Assembly (NCBI GenBank): GCA_016283885.1
Contig: JAEENR010000223.1
Coordinates: 1 to 38,438 of the forward strand
Length of the DNA stretch: 38,438 nucleotides
DNA from: Verrucomicrobiota bacterium
GTDB taxonomy: Bacteria > Verrucomicrobiota > Verrucomicrobiia > Limisphaerales > UBA1412
Direction of reading: 5' to 3'
Below, piece by piece: positions 1-9,215 of the stretch. The notes beneath the pieces were generated by a model. The model was not told the DNA's origin and did no database searches. It saw only the letters and a list, made by a program, of their open reading frames with translations. Every line of letters begins with the position of its first letter. Within the stretch, counting starts at the first letter, position 1. The position numbers and the translations under genes were made by a program.

Positions 1-1
1 G

Positions 2-1549
2 TCCGTGCTGAGTTTCCTCGGCGCAGGGTTCGCGATCCTGGCGGTGATGCAGAATGATTTTATTCTGTTCTTTACATTCCTGCTGCTGCATACGATCTGC
101 TACATGCCGACTCTTCCTTTGGCCAATTCTCTTTCTTTCAAACATTTGGATAATCCGGGCGAACAGTTCCCCTACATCCGTGTGTTCGGCAGTCTGGGAT
201 GGATCGCGGCCGGTTTCATCATTTCCGCGCTGCATTATGACACATCTGCCGGAATGTTCTATGTGACAGCGGCTTTCAGCGCGGCAATGGGTCTCTACTG
301 CTTGACTCTGCCTCATACACCTCCGGTCCAGAGCGATAAGAAACCCACGGTTCACGACATTTTGGGACTGGACGCGCTGGCTCTGCTCAAAGACCGCAAT
401 GTGCTGGTATTCATGCTGGGTTCGTTCCTCACCTGTATCCCCATCACTTTCTACTTCAACGAAACAGGTTTGTATCTGGCCGAGAGCGGCATCGAGAAGA
501 TCGCCATGACGATGACCATCGGTCAGTGGATCGAGGTCGGCTTCTTCCTGATCATGCCCATCATGTTCAAGGAATTGGGCATCAAGAAGGTGCTGCTTCT
601 GGGTATGCTCTGCTGGGTGCTGCGTCTGAGCTGCTTCGGCCAGGCCGCGGGAACCACGGGCAACCTCTGGTGGATGATCATCATGGGTATCGCTCTGCAC
701 GGTATGGCTTATGACTTCTTCTTTGTCTCCGGGCAGATCTATATCGACAAGCGCGCTCCGGAAGCTATCCGCAGCAACGCTCAGGGATTCCTCTACTTCA
801 TGACACTGGGTGCCGGTTTCTATGTAGGCAGTCTGGTCGTAGCCGCTGTGAACGCTCACTACAGCTCTGTGGTGGAGAAGATCGCGGCTGACGGAACGAT
901 CCAGAGTATTACCCAGTTTGACTGGAACGGGATATGGTACTTTGCCGCGATCCTGTCCGTTGTTATTTTCCTGCTCTTCGCTTTCGCGTTCAAAGACCAG
1001 ACAGACGAGAAAGAAGTGGCTGCCCGCCGTCCGATGCGCGCCTGGGGTGTTATTGCCTGCATCGTGGTCATCATGTTCGCTTTGAGCTTTGGTCTGCAGT
1101 ACGCTTCCCAGAAGGACGCGACCTGCGCCGGTTACTGGACAGGCAGTGACAAGTCCGGAGCTAAGATCGCCCTGGATATTACTACCACTAAAGCCAATGC
1201 AGTCACTACCGGAAGCATCATCCTGACTCAGACCGAGATCAACGGAACGGTCACCTATCAGACCGGTGCGATCGAAGACATGAAGGGAACAGTCTATCCC
1301 GATGTCAATCCGGATAGACACCTGGTCGTCTTCCCTGTGACGGTGTACAGCAATGAAAAGACCACCACGAAGGATGCTGAAGGCAAGGAAGTTACTTCCG
1401 CCACGGTGCTGAAGAAGGGTACCGGCTATCTGAACTGGGTGAAGAACAATAATACACTTTCTTATCAATTCGTTCCTGAAGGAGAAGAACTCAAACCGGG
1501 GAACGAGGTCATGCTGGAACACACCGTAAGAGTGTATAAAAAGAATTAA
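2..1549 (+). CDS. MFS nucleoside-permease-like transporter with C-terminal extra domain (5' partial)
   Basis: Inner-membrane major facilitator transporter, most like the NupG-type nucleoside:H+ symporter family. The reading frame is open to the left window edge, so the N-terminus is missing; a GTG at 5 is only an internal codon. About ten hydrophobic helices are visible, with the loop PYIRVFGSLGWIAAG typical of this family between early helices. After the last helix (ends near visible residue 369) come about 145 residues of soluble, Thr/Lys-rich, beta-type sequence, probably periplasmic, which NupG-type permeases lack. The Gfo/Idh/MocA gene follows after 27 nt, so the pair probably imports and processes a sugar or nucleoside-like compound. 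Transporter class is confident; substrate is inference. Confidence 0.85.
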   Translation, partial: SVLSFLGAGFAILAVMQNDFILFFTFLLLHTICYMPTLPLANSLSFKHLDNPGEQFPYIRVFGSLGWIAAGFIISALHYDTSAGMFYVTAAFSAAMGLYCLTLPHTPPVQSDKKPTVHDILGLDALALLKDRNVLVFMLGSFLTCIPITFYFNETGLYLAESGIEKIAMTMTIGQWIEVGFFLIMPIMFKELGIKKVLLLGMLCWVLRLSCFGQAAGTTGNLWWMIIMGIALHGMAYDFFFVSGQIYIDKRAPEAIRSNAQGFLYFMTLGAGFYVGSLVVAAVNAHYSSVVEKIAADGTIQSITQFDWNGIWYFAAILSVVIFLLFAFAFKDQTDEKEVAARRPMRAWGVIACIVVIMFALSFGLQYASQKDATCAGYWTGSDKSGAKIALDITTTKANAVTTGSIILTQTEINGTVTYQTGAIEDMKGTVYPDVNPDRHLVVFPVTVYSNEKTTTKDAEGKEVTSATVLKKGTGYLNWVKNNNTLSYQFVPEGEELKPGNEVMLEHTVRVYKKN

Positions 1550-1576
1550 CGATAAATTATTTTATTCTTGTAGATT

Positions 1577-2968
1577 ATGAAAAAAATCGAATGTAAACAT
1601 GGGATTTCCAGAAGACATTTTCTGGGAGCGTCTGCGCTGGCGGCGACAGCATTTACTATCGTCCCCGGCAGTGTTATAGGTTTGAACGGAGCTTCTCCGT
1701 CCAGTGAACGTGTCAGGATCGCCGGCATTGGTATCGGCGGCCAGGGCGGACATGATATCCGCAATCTGGCATCGATCCCGGATGTGGATATCGTGGCGCT
1801 TTGCGATGTGGATTGGGACAAAGCGGCAGGGATCTTCAATCAATTCCCTAAGGCCAAGCGTTACAAAGACTACCGCAAGATGCTGGATGAAATGGAAGAT
1901 CAGATCGACGCGGTCGTGGTCGGAACACCCGATCACACTCACGCTCCGGCCAGCATTTCCGCTATCCGCCGCAAGAAACATGTTTATTGCGAAAAACCTT
2001 TGACCCACACGATGTATGAATCCATGTGGGTGATGAAGGAAGCCCGCAAGTACGGTGTCGCTACACAGATGGGCAACCAGGGACAGGCTTCGGAAGATAC
2101 CTATCGCCTTTGTGAAATGATCCAGGCCGGAGCCATTGGCAAAGTCCGTGAGCTCCATGTTTGGACAGACCGTCCTTCCAACGGCCTCTTTGGTGAATAC
2201 TGGCCGCAGGGTGTGAACCGCCCGCAGGGAACACCGGAAGTTCCGAAGAATCTGGATTGGGATCTCTGGCTGGGTACCGCTCCTGCTCGTCCGTATAATC
2301 CTGCTTATCATCCGTTTGTATGGCGCGGTTGGTGGGATTTCGGAACCGGTGCTCTGGGTGATATCGGATGTCACTTCTATGCGCCTATTTTCCGTGCCTG
2401 CGGTCTGACGGGTCACTATCCCAAGACTGTCCATGCGGTCTCCACTCGTGTGAATGAGGAAACATTCCCGTTGGGTTCCGTGGTGGAATGGCAGTTCGAC
2501 AGCTATGACGGCAAACCGCCTCTGAAGATGGTATGGTACGATGGTGGTCTGCGTCCGTTCCGTCCCGACATCGTTCCCGAAGGTGTCGCGATGGCCGAAA
2601 ACGGTCGTCTGATCATTGGCGATGAAGGTATGATCCTGGATTCGACCATCTTTGATGAGAAACGCCGTAAAGAAGTAGGGGACATTCCCAAGACATTGGA
2701 ACGTTCTCCGGGTCACTATCAGGAATTCGTCATTGCCTGTAAAGATCCGAAGACACCGGCCCGCATGAATTTCGACCAGGCCGCTCCTTTGGCGGAAGTC
2801 GTTCTGATGGGCAATGTGGCTCTGAGAATGGGCCTGCGCGAGGATCTGACCCGCATCCGTCTGCATTGGGATCAGGAACAGTTCAAGTTCACAAATTCCA
2901 AGGAAGCCACTGAGTACGTCCATAAGTCGTATCGTGACGGCTGGAAAATAGAGGGTTGTGAACTTTAA
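1577..2968 (+). CDS. Gfo/Idh/MocA family oxidoreductase with Tat signal
   Basis: NAD(P)-dependent oxidoreductase of the Gfo/Idh/MocA family, which acts on sugars, inositols or glycosides. The N-terminus carries a twin-arginine signal (SRRHFLGAS, residues 11-19, followed by a hydrophobic stretch), so it is predicted to be exported folded. A Rossmann glycine motif GIGIGG lies at 50-55 and the family motif CEKP with the catalytic lysine at 138-141. The 463-residue length is normal for the secreted subgroup common in Planctomycetes and Lentisphaerae. It lies 27 nt behind the MFS gene and is closed by a strong terminator, so the two form a likely operon end. No Shine-Dalgarno is evident before the ATG. 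Substrate cannot be told from sequence. Tat export fits the tatAC genes at 31.8 kb. Confidence 0.93.
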   Translation: MKKIECKHGISRRHFLGASALAATAFTIVPGSVIGLNGASPSSERVRIAGIGIGGQGGHDIRNLASIPDVDIVALCDVDWDKAAGIFNQFPKAKRYKDYRKMLDEMEDQIDAVVVGTPDHTHAPASISAIRRKKHVYCEKPLTHTMYESMWVMKEARKYGVATQMGNQGQASEDTYRLCEMIQAGAIGKVRELHVWTDRPSNGLFGEYWPQGVNRPQGTPEVPKNLDWDLWLGTAPARPYNPAYHPFVWRGWWDFGTGALGDIGCHFYAPIFRACGLTGHYPKTVHAVSTRVNEETFPLGSVVEWQFDSYDGKPPLKMVWYDGGLRPFRPDIVPEGVAMAENGRLIIGDEGMILDSTIFDEKRRKEVGDIPKTLERSPGHYQEFVIACKDPKTPARMNFDQAAPLAEVVLMGNVALRMGLREDLTRIRLHWDQEQFKFTNSKEATEYVHKSYRDGWKIEGCEL

Positions 2969-2990
2969 TCTTCGGATTTGATATTTTCGG

Positions 2991-3020
2991 GGGAGACCGC
3001 TCAAAGGTCTCCCTTTTTTT
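2991..3020 (+). terminator. Rho-independent terminator after Gfo/Idh/MocA gene
   Basis: Perfect 8-bp stem GGGAGACC / GGTCTCCC with a 7-nt loop, followed directly by seven T. It closes the MFS-oxidoreductase unit. Confidence 0.93.
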
Positions 3021-3034
3021 ATTGAGAAATTTTA

Positions 3035-3063
3035 TTGAGAAAAAGGCCATACATATTTAGACT
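3035..3063 (+). promoter_or_regulatory. possible sigma-70-type promoter for RND operon
   Basis: TTGAGA (3035-3040), 17-nt spacer, TAGACT (3058-3063), about 50 nt before the adaptor ATG. The -10 matches consensus at 4 of 6 positions, so this is only a candidate. Confidence 0.3.
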
Positions 3064-3115
3064 TGAGAGGCTTTATTGTTACAATAAGAGTCAAAGCCAA
3101 TTTATTGGATGATCA

Positions 3116-4336
3116 ATGAACACGAAAAGATTTGAAACTGTATTGAGCGCTCTTTGCGCTGTGAGTCTGGCCTTGTCTATAGGGGCGGGCTGCTCTAAAC
3201 AGAAAAATGAAACAACGATGGAGATAAAAGGTCCTAATGTGGAAATAATGACCTTGCATCCAACGAATTACTTGGGCTATGTAGAAGTTGTGGGAAATAT
3301 AGAGTCTCCGGCCACAGTAGAGTTTCAGGCTCAGGTTTCAGGCTATCTCAAGAGTGTTTCTCCCAAGGAAGGCTTTACGGTCAAATCGAATGAACTGCTG
3401 TTTGAGATCGATCCTTCTCTCTATGAGGCGGCCAGGAAGGCCGCGGAAGCCCAGCTGGCCATAGATGAGGCCAAATCGGCTCACGCGGACGCGGATCTGA
3501 GACGTGGAAAGGAACTTTTGGATCAGGAAGTCATTTCCCAGGCACGGTATGACGAATATGATGCCGCTGCTAAGGAATGTGCGGCCGCCGTCTTGTCATC
3601 CAAAGCCAAACTGCATTCGGCTGAACTGGATCTGAGCTACACAGAGATTCGGGCTCCGTATCAGGGGCTGCTGGGTGAGATCAAGGTGCGTCCGGGCAAT
3701 CTGGTCAATTCCGGTTCTACGACGCTGGGATCGATGAATGTAACAGATCCGATGTGGGTGAGCTTCCCGCTGAGTGAGCAGATTTATATCATGAGCACCA
3801 CCAATGGGGTTTTCAAAGTCACTACGGATGAAAACGGGCATGAGTCTTTCAAAGAAAATGATGCTGATATTGCCGATATTGAGCTGGTGATGGTGGATGG
3901 AACGACTTATTCCCACAAAGGATCGGTTTTCTTCGTGGATCGTGAATTCAGCGCGGCGACCGGAACTCTGAAAGTGAAAGCGAAATTTCCGAATCCGGAA
4001 GGACATTTGCGTCCGAATCAGTTCGCGAGAGTACGGATACCGGCGGCCACCTATACCAATGTATTCGTGATCCCCCAGGCAGCGACGATGCAGGTGCAGA
4101 GCATCACGATGGCTTACGCCTTGGGCGAGGATAACAAGGTTTCTATGAGACCTTTGAAAGTGGAACACACGGCAAACAATGAGATGATCATTTCCGATGG
4201 ATTGAAAGATGGAGAAAAGATTGTCGTGAAAGGTCTTTTGAAACTGAGAAACGGGATGACAGTAACACCGGTCACATCGGAAGAATCAGCTGAAGTGAAG
4301 TCGGGCGTGCCTCAAAAGGAAGCTTCTAACTCTTGA
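3116..4336 (+). CDS. RND efflux periplasmic adaptor subunit (AcrA/MexA-like)
   Basis: Membrane-fusion adaptor that links an RND pump to an outer-membrane channel. The N-terminus has a hydrophobic signal ending in GAGC (Cys27), an atypical lipobox, so it may be a lipoprotein. Typical order follows: lipoyl/biotinyl half-motif (VEFQAQVSGYLKSV), alpha-hairpin around residues 105-160, second lipoyl half (SYTEIRAPYQGLLGEIKVRPGNLV), beta-barrel, and a membrane-proximal domain with VIPQAA. The 406-residue length suits the AcrA/MexE group. The pump gene follows after 32 nt. A weak GGAT lies just before the ATG. No outer-membrane channel gene is adjacent; a TolC-like gene lies on the minus strand at 20.8-22.3 kb. 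Confidence 0.93.
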   Translation: MNTKRFETVLSALCAVSLALSIGAGCSKQKNETTMEIKGPNVEIMTLHPTNYLGYVEVVGNIESPATVEFQAQVSGYLKSVSPKEGFTVKSNELLFEIDPSLYEAARKAAEAQLAIDEAKSAHADADLRRGKELLDQEVISQARYDEYDAAAKECAAAVLSSKAKLHSAELDLSYTEIRAPYQGLLGEIKVRPGNLVNSGSTTLGSMNVTDPMWVSFPLSEQIYIMSTTNGVFKVTTDENGHESFKENDADIADIELVMVDGTTYSHKGSVFFVDREFSAATGTLKVKAKFPNPEGHLRPNQFARVRIPAATYTNVFVIPQAATMQVQSITMAYALGEDNKVSMRPLKVEHTANNEMIISDGLKDGEKIVVKGLLKLRNGMTVTPVTSEESAEVKSGVPQKEASNS

Positions 4337-4368
4337 TTTCTAATTTCAATTTCTAGAGAATCATCACT

Positions 4369-7300
4369 ATGGCAAAGTTTTTCATTTACCGCCCAGTTTT
4401 CGCGATGGCAATGTCCATTGTGATCCTGATCATGGGCCTGGTGAGTTTAACCAGACTGCCGGTGGCGCAGTTTCCGAATGTAGCGCCGCCTACGGTATGT
4501 GTGACGGCTAGTTATCCCGGTGCTAATGCCCGTGTGGTAGAAGATACGGTTGCCCGTCCCATTGAAGAGCAGATGAATGGTGTGGAGGGAATGATCTATA
4601 TGTATTCCTCTAACACGGACGACGGCCAGTCGTCCATCAATGTTGTTTTTGAAACGGGTTATGATCTGGATATCGCGGCTGTGGATGTTCAGAACCGTGT
4701 TTCCCAGGCTCAGGCTTCTCTGCCTTCCGAAGTGGTCAGTCAGGGTATCACCATCACCAAACAGTCCCCAAACATCCTTTTGATGGGGGCTTTGTATGCG
4801 GATGAGGACAAGGCGGACCTATATGATTCTGTCTTTCTGAATAATTATGCCTATTTGAATATCGTCACAGAACTGAAACGTGTGACAGGTGTGGGTGAAG
4901 TCAGCTTGTTCACGGCTCAGGATTATTCCATGCGCTATTGGCTCAATCCCGATAAAATGGCTCAGATGGGTGTGGATGCCAGTGATGTGTATAGTGCTGT
5001 CTCCGAGCAGAACCGTGAAGCTGCCAGTGGTCAGGTCGGTTACCCGCCGGCTGTGCCGGGAACGGCTTTTTCCAAGACGGTGAAAATGAAAGGGCGTCTG
5101 GTGGAAGAACAGGAGTTTGGGGATGTCATCATTCGTGCGGATAAGGATGGTTCTATGCTGAGAGCAAAGGATCTGGGCGATGTGGAACTGGGCAGCCGTC
5201 TTTATAAATCTTCCGGTCACTATAAGCAGAGGAATGCAGCCCTGATGGCTGTTTATCAGTTGTCAGATGCCAATGGTGTGGCTACTGCTAAGCTGGTACG
5301 CCAAAAATTGGCCGAAATCGAGAAGAATTTTCCGGATGGTCTGCATTTTGATTTTCCTTATGACAGCACCGTGTTTATCAATGCTTCTGTCCATGAAACC
5401 ATTGAAACGCTTTTTGAGGCGTTTGGACTGGTTTTCATCGTTGTTTTCGTTTTCCTGGGGAATTTCCGTGCAACGATCGTTCCCATCATTGCGGTCCCGA
5501 TCTCCATTATAGGTACCTTCGCGGTCTTTGGTCCGCTGGGATTCGGCATCAATACTATGACGATGTTTGCTATGGTGCTGGCTATTGGTATCGTGGTAGA
5601 TGACGCTATTGTCGTTGTGGAAGCGGTAGAATTGTATTTAAGCAAGGGGAAAACACCTTTGCAGGCTACACTCGCGGCGATGGAAGACGTTTCCGGTGCG
5701 GTAGTAGGTGTTGCTCTGGTGCTGGTTTCGGTGTTCATCCCTGTGGCCTTTTTGGGAGGTATCACGGGAATGCTTTACAAACAATTTGCTATCACTCTGG
5801 CGGTTTCGGTGATGCTGTCCGCTTTTGTGGCACTGAGCTTGACTCCGGCCTTGTGCGTTATGATCCTGCGTCCGCGCAAAAAGGACAGCAAGAGTCCCAT
5901 CGCGATCTTTTCCCGCTGGTTCGATAAGATATTTGAAAAGACGACCCATGGTTATCAGGCGCTGTCCGCACTTCTGATCCGCAGAGTAGTGATTTGTCTG
6001 CTGCTGTTGTGCGGGCTTTATTTTGGAGCTTTGAAGCTGGCAATGACGACTCCGACATCTTTTGTGCCTACGGAGGATCAGGGCGTTATTTTCGGTGTCG
6101 GTATGCTGCCGCCGGGTTCCAGTCTGGAAAGGACTCAGGCCTATATGGAAAAGGTGGAGAAATATCTCTATAGCTTGCCAGAGGTACAGGATGTGATCAG
6201 CATCAGCGGCCTGAATCTGTTCCAGACTGAGTACAGCACTTATTACGGTTCTGTTGTTGTGACGTTAAAGAATTGGGAGGAAAGACCTCTGCCGGAACAG
6301 AAGGTTGATTATTTGCTCCAGAAGATTTCCATGGAGCTGAACAAGTTCCCTGACGCGATATTTGCTGCGGGTGGTGCCCCGGCCATCAGCGGTTTAGGAA
6401 TGGTAGACGGTGTCCAGTTCGAGTTGCAGGACCGCAGAGGTGTAGAGCCCCAGGATCTGGAATTGGTGACAAATGATTTTCTGGAGAAACTCGCTGCCAG
6501 GGAAGATATGTTTTCCTCGGCTATTACTTTCTACAGCACACAGGTTCCTGAAGTTTATGTGGATCTGGACAGAGATAAAATGAAAAAGCTTCAAGTGCCG
6601 CTCGATCGTCTTTATACCTCGCTGCAGGTCTATCTGGGCAGTGCTTATGTGAATCAGTTCACACGGTTCGCCCGTAATTTCCAAATATACTTACAGGCCA
6701 AGCCCGAATATCGCATGAACGAAAAGGATATTGGGAACATCTATGTCAAGAGCGACAAAGGTGAAATGGTCCCGGTCAACACTTTGGCCACGATCGTCGC
6801 GACAAATGGTGCGGACAGTTTGAGACACTATAACATGTATCGTACAGCGGAGCTCCAGATCCAGACCATGCCAGGGGTCAGCTCCGGTACGGCCATGAAT
6901 ACCATTGAGCAGATGGCTCAGGAAAGTCTGCCCGAAGGTTTTGGCTATGAATGGACAGGCATCGCATATCAAGAGAAACAGACGACAACCGCGCAGCAGA
7001 TCGCTGTGTTCGTTTTGGCGCTGGTTTTCGTGTTCCTGGTTCTGTCCGCGCTGTACGAGAGCTGGGCGGTTCCGTTCTCGGTGATTTTTGGTCTGCCGAT
7101 CGGTGTTCTGGGCGCGTTCCTGGGAGTATTTATGCGCGGGATGCCCAACGATGTCTATTTCCAGATTGGTCTGGTCATGCTCCTGGGTCTGGCGGCCAAG
7201 AACGCCATTCTGATCGTGGAATATGCCAAGGTGCGCCGTGACAAGGGAATGGATATTGAAAAAGCGGCCATTGAGGCGGCCGGACTGCGTTTGCGTCCGA

Positions 7301-7509
7301 TTCTGATGACTTCATTCGCCTTTCTGTTTGGTGTGCTGCCGCTGGTGATCGCTTCCGGTGCCTGCGCGGCCAGCCGTCAGTCTCTGGGTACGACCGTCTT
7401 TTTCGGCATGACGCTGGCCAGTGCGCTGGGAATTTTCTTCATTCCGGCATTGTACGTTTATATCCAGAAACTTGCTGAAAAAATATCACCTCCCAAGAAG
7501 CGGGAATAA
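4369..7509 (+). CDS. RND multidrug efflux pump, HAE-1 family (AcrB/MexF-like)
   Basis: Proton-driven inner-membrane efflux transporter. The 1046-residue length is typical of the HAE-1 family. The N-terminus (FFIYRPVFAMAMSIVILIMG) is the family signature. The proton-relay aspartate pair lies in TM4 at D411-D412 (GIVVDDAIVVVE). Two repeats of porter loop plus helices are present, with the second-half TM cluster after about residue 865 (AQQIAVFVLALVFVFLVLSALYES) and the G-LAAKNAILIVE segment. It is the second gene after the adaptor, so the pair forms a tripartite system when combined with a TolC-like protein. Substrate is unknown. The 3' side is followed by a gene-poor region with its own promoter rather than an obvious terminator. 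Confidence 0.96.
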   Translation: MAKFFIYRPVFAMAMSIVILIMGLVSLTRLPVAQFPNVAPPTVCVTASYPGANARVVEDTVARPIEEQMNGVEGMIYMYSSNTDDGQSSINVVFETGYDLDIAAVDVQNRVSQAQASLPSEVVSQGITITKQSPNILLMGALYADEDKADLYDSVFLNNYAYLNIVTELKRVTGVGEVSLFTAQDYSMRYWLNPDKMAQMGVDASDVYSAVSEQNREAASGQVGYPPAVPGTAFSKTVKMKGRLVEEQEFGDVIIRADKDGSMLRAKDLGDVELGSRLYKSSGHYKQRNAALMAVYQLSDANGVATAKLVRQKLAEIEKNFPDGLHFDFPYDSTVFINASVHETIETLFEAFGLVFIVVFVFLGNFRATIVPIIAVPISIIGTFAVFGPLGFGINTMTMFAMVLAIGIVVDDAIVVVEAVELYLSKGKTPLQATLAAMEDVSGAVVGVALVLVSVFIPVAFLGGITGMLYKQFAITLAVSVMLSAFVALSLTPALCVMILRPRKKDSKSPIAIFSRWFDKIFEKTTHGYQALSALLIRRVVICLLLLCGLYFGALKLAMTTPTSFVPTEDQGVIFGVGMLPPGSSLERTQAYMEKVEKYLYSLPEVQDVISISGLNLFQTEYSTYYGSVVVTLKNWEERPLPEQKVDYLLQKISMELNKFPDAIFAAGGAPAISGLGMVDGVQFELQDRRGVEPQDLELVTNDFLEKLAAREDMFSSAITFYSTQVPEVYVDLDRDKMKKLQVPLDRLYTSLQVYLGSAYVNQFTRFARNFQIYLQAKPEYRMNEKDIGNIYVKSDKGEMVPVNTLATIVATNGADSLRHYNMYRTAELQIQTMPGVSSGTAMNTIEQMAQESLPEGFGYEWTGIAYQEKQTTTAQQIAVFVLALVFVFLVLSALYESWAVPFSVIFGLPIGVLGAFLGVFMRGMPNDVYFQIGLVMLLGLAAKNAILIVEYAKVRRDKGMDIEKAAIEAAGLRLRPILMTSFAFLFGVLPLVIASGACAASRQSLGTTVFFGMTLASALGIFFIPALYVYIQKLAEKISPPKKRE

Positions 7510-7543
7510 AGGATATCAAGGAAGATATTTATGAACTGGTGTG

Positions 7544-7573
7544 TTGACTTTGTTCGTGGGAATCAGTTATAAT
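7544..7573 (+). promoter_or_regulatory. near-consensus sigma-70-type promoter
   Basis: TTGACT (7544-7549), 18-nt spacer, TATAAT (7568-7573), a perfect -10. Expected transcription start is near 7580, about 320 nt before argJ and 14 nt before the hairpin. Confidence 0.7.
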
Positions 7574-7593
7574 CACACCGTTCTAACGATTTT

Positions 7594-7630
7594 AGGGCGG
7601 AACGTTTGAGTTACGAATTAGTTCCGCCCT
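7594..7630 (+). other. 10-bp perfect hairpin in argJ upstream region
   Basis: AGGGCGGAAC pairs perfectly with GTTCCGCCCT across a 17-nt loop. It is followed by TATTCC rather than a clean T tract, so it is not a classic terminator. It sits at the 5' end of the transcript predicted from the promoter at 7544-7573. Confidence 0.6.
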
Positions 7631-7902
7631 TATTCCATTCAAAAGAAGAGAATTATGTCCCCGAAAACGGCTGTGGATAAAATTTTTTATTTTTCAGCGC
7701 GGAATCGGGTTGACTTTTTGTCCGTATCATGTTGATGTATTGGGGTGTGCGGTTGTCAGAGATTGACCTGCAAGAGGTATTGTTTTTACTGCCGATGATT
7801 CTTTAGACGAACGGGGAGACCCTTCATAAAAAGATTCATTGGGAGGTGCTTTTTATTTTCCCTTTTTTCTTTTATTTTTACTGAGACGATTATTTTTTAT
7901 TC

Positions 7903-9213
7903 ATGGAACCATTGTTCAAGATATTGCCCAATGAAGGGGTGACCGCTCCGGCTGGTTTTCGTGCCGGTGGCGTTTTCTGTGATATCAAGCGTTTGGGTAC
8001 GGGAAAAGGCTCCAGCAAGGGGCAGAAACGTGATTTGGCGGTTCTGTATTCTGCGGTGGATGCCAGTGTGGCCGGGATGTTCACGACGAATCAGGTCTGC
8101 GCGGCTCCGGTGAAGGTTTCCGAGTCGCGTGTGCCCGGCGGTGTGGCGCGCGCGGTGGTGGCCAATTCCGGCAACGCGAATGCCTGCACGGGTGAACAGG
8201 GTATCCGGGACGCGCGGCGTATGACTGAGCTGACAGCGGAACTGCTGGGGATCGAGGCCGAAAAGGTGCTGGTCTGTTCTACAGGACGTATCGGCGTGCA
8301 GATGCCGATGGAGAATGTGGAACGGGGCATCCGGATGGCTTTGGAGACGGCTTCGGATACAGCGGAGTCGGCTCATTTTGCTGCGGAAGCGATCATGACC
8401 AGCGACAATGTTTCCAAGGAGACAGCGGTAGAACTGGTTCTGGGAGGCAAGACAGTCCGTGTGGCGGGCATGTGTAAAGGTGCCGGTATGATCCAGCCGG
8501 GCATGAGCGCGACCGGCAAACGTCCGGCAGCGACACCGAGACAGCTCCACGCGACGATGCTGGGCTTTATCACAACGGACGCGGCGATCGAGCCGAAGAT
8601 CCTCCAGATCGCATTGGAAGACGCTGTGGCCAATAGCTTCAACCGTATTTCTGTGGATGGTGACATGAGTACGAATGATACGGTGCTGGCACTGGCCAAC
8701 GGATTGGCCGGCAATCCCCGGATCACCAGCATAGAATCGGATGATTTTAAACATTTCAGCCAGGCTTTAGCCCATGTCTGTCTGGCTTTGGCGCATAAGA
8801 TGGTGCGTGATGGGGAGGGTGTTTCCCGCTTTATCACCATCCGCCTGGAAGGAGCCGAGACTTTTGCGGACGCTGATGCGGCGGTTCGCGCGGTGGCCAA
8901 CAGCGCTCTGGTCAAGACCAGCTGGTGCGGCGGCGATCCGAACTGGGGACGCGTGCTGGACGCGATCGGTTATTCCTCCGCACATGTGGATGAAAACAAG
9001 GTAGATCTGGCCTACAGTCTGCCTGGTGACAGCAATATCGTTTACGTTCTGAAGGCCGGTCAGCCGACGGATATCCCTCTGGCAACCGTGCAGAAAATCA
9101 CTCAGCAGAAGGAGTTCGATTTGCATATTTTCTTGAATCTGGGAAAGGTCAGTACGCTGTTCTATACGGCGGATCTGACGGAAGAATACGTGGATTTTAA
9201 CAAAGGTGAATAG
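7903..9213 (+). CDS. argJ: bifunctional glutamate N-acetyltransferase / amino-acid acetyltransferase ArgJ
   Basis: Cytoplasmic arginine-biosynthesis enzyme that transfers acetyl from N-acetylornithine to glutamate, recycling the acetyl group. The proenzyme cleaves itself before the threonine nucleophile; the ATML motif is present with Thr218. Other family marks are [12 protein letters not shown] near the start, [12 protein letters not shown] (86-97), VCSTGRIG (124-131), TTDAAIEP after the cleavage site, and NWGR near the C-terminus. The 436-residue length is slightly above usual because roughly 12-15 residues ([14 protein letters not shown] region, 201-214) sit where most ArgJ proteins run directly from MI-P into ATML. 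First gene of argJBDF, with argB starting 2 nt after the stop. No Shine-Dalgarno is visible before the ATG. Confidence 0.96.
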   Translation: MEPLFKILPNEGVTAPAGFRAGGVFCDIKRLGTGKGSSKGQKRDLAVLYSAVDASVAGMFTTNQVCAAPVKVSESRVPGGVARAVVANSGNANACTGEQGIRDARRMTELTAELLGIEAEKVLVCSTGRIGVQMPMENVERGIRMALETASDTAESAHFAAEAIMTSDNVSKETAVELVLGGKTVRVAGMCKGAGMIQPGMSATGKRPAATPRQLHATMLGFITTDAAIEPKILQIALEDAVANSFNRISVDGDMSTNDTVLALANGLAGNPRITSIESDDFKHFSQALAHVCLALAHKMVRDGEGVSRFITIRLEGAETFADADAAVRAVANSALVKTSWCGGDPNWGRVLDAIGYSSAHVDENKVDLAYSLPGDSNIVYVLKAGQPTDIPLATVQKITQQKEFDLHIFLNLGKVSTLFYTADLTEEYVDFNKGE

Positions 9214-9215
9214 AT

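Larger units (their letters stand above)
7510..7902. other. gene-poor leader between RND pump and argJ
   Basis: About 390 nt with no convincing protein gene. It holds a near-consensus promoter (7544-7573), a 10-bp hairpin (7594-7630), a short frame of 26 codons at 7655-7735 preceded by AAGAGAA, a T-rich run near 7681-7694 and a second T-rich run at 7851-7880. It may be a long arg operon leader or may carry a small RNA of about 110 nt. I do not recognise a known RNA family. Confidence 0.5.

Noticed and set aside
5358-5765. Long minus-strand frames within argJ, the RND pump, glcF and other genes
   Set aside because: They mirror the codon pattern of confident genes on the other strand and have no recognisable motifs.
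7655-7735. 26-codon frame as an arginine leader peptide
   Set aside because: It contains two arginine codons, not adjacent, and no following attenuator pair, so there is no positive support.
7823-7840. ARG-box-like sequence TTCAT...ATTCATT before argJ
   Set aside because: Only the right half resembles the ArgR consensus and the arms are not inverted repeats.
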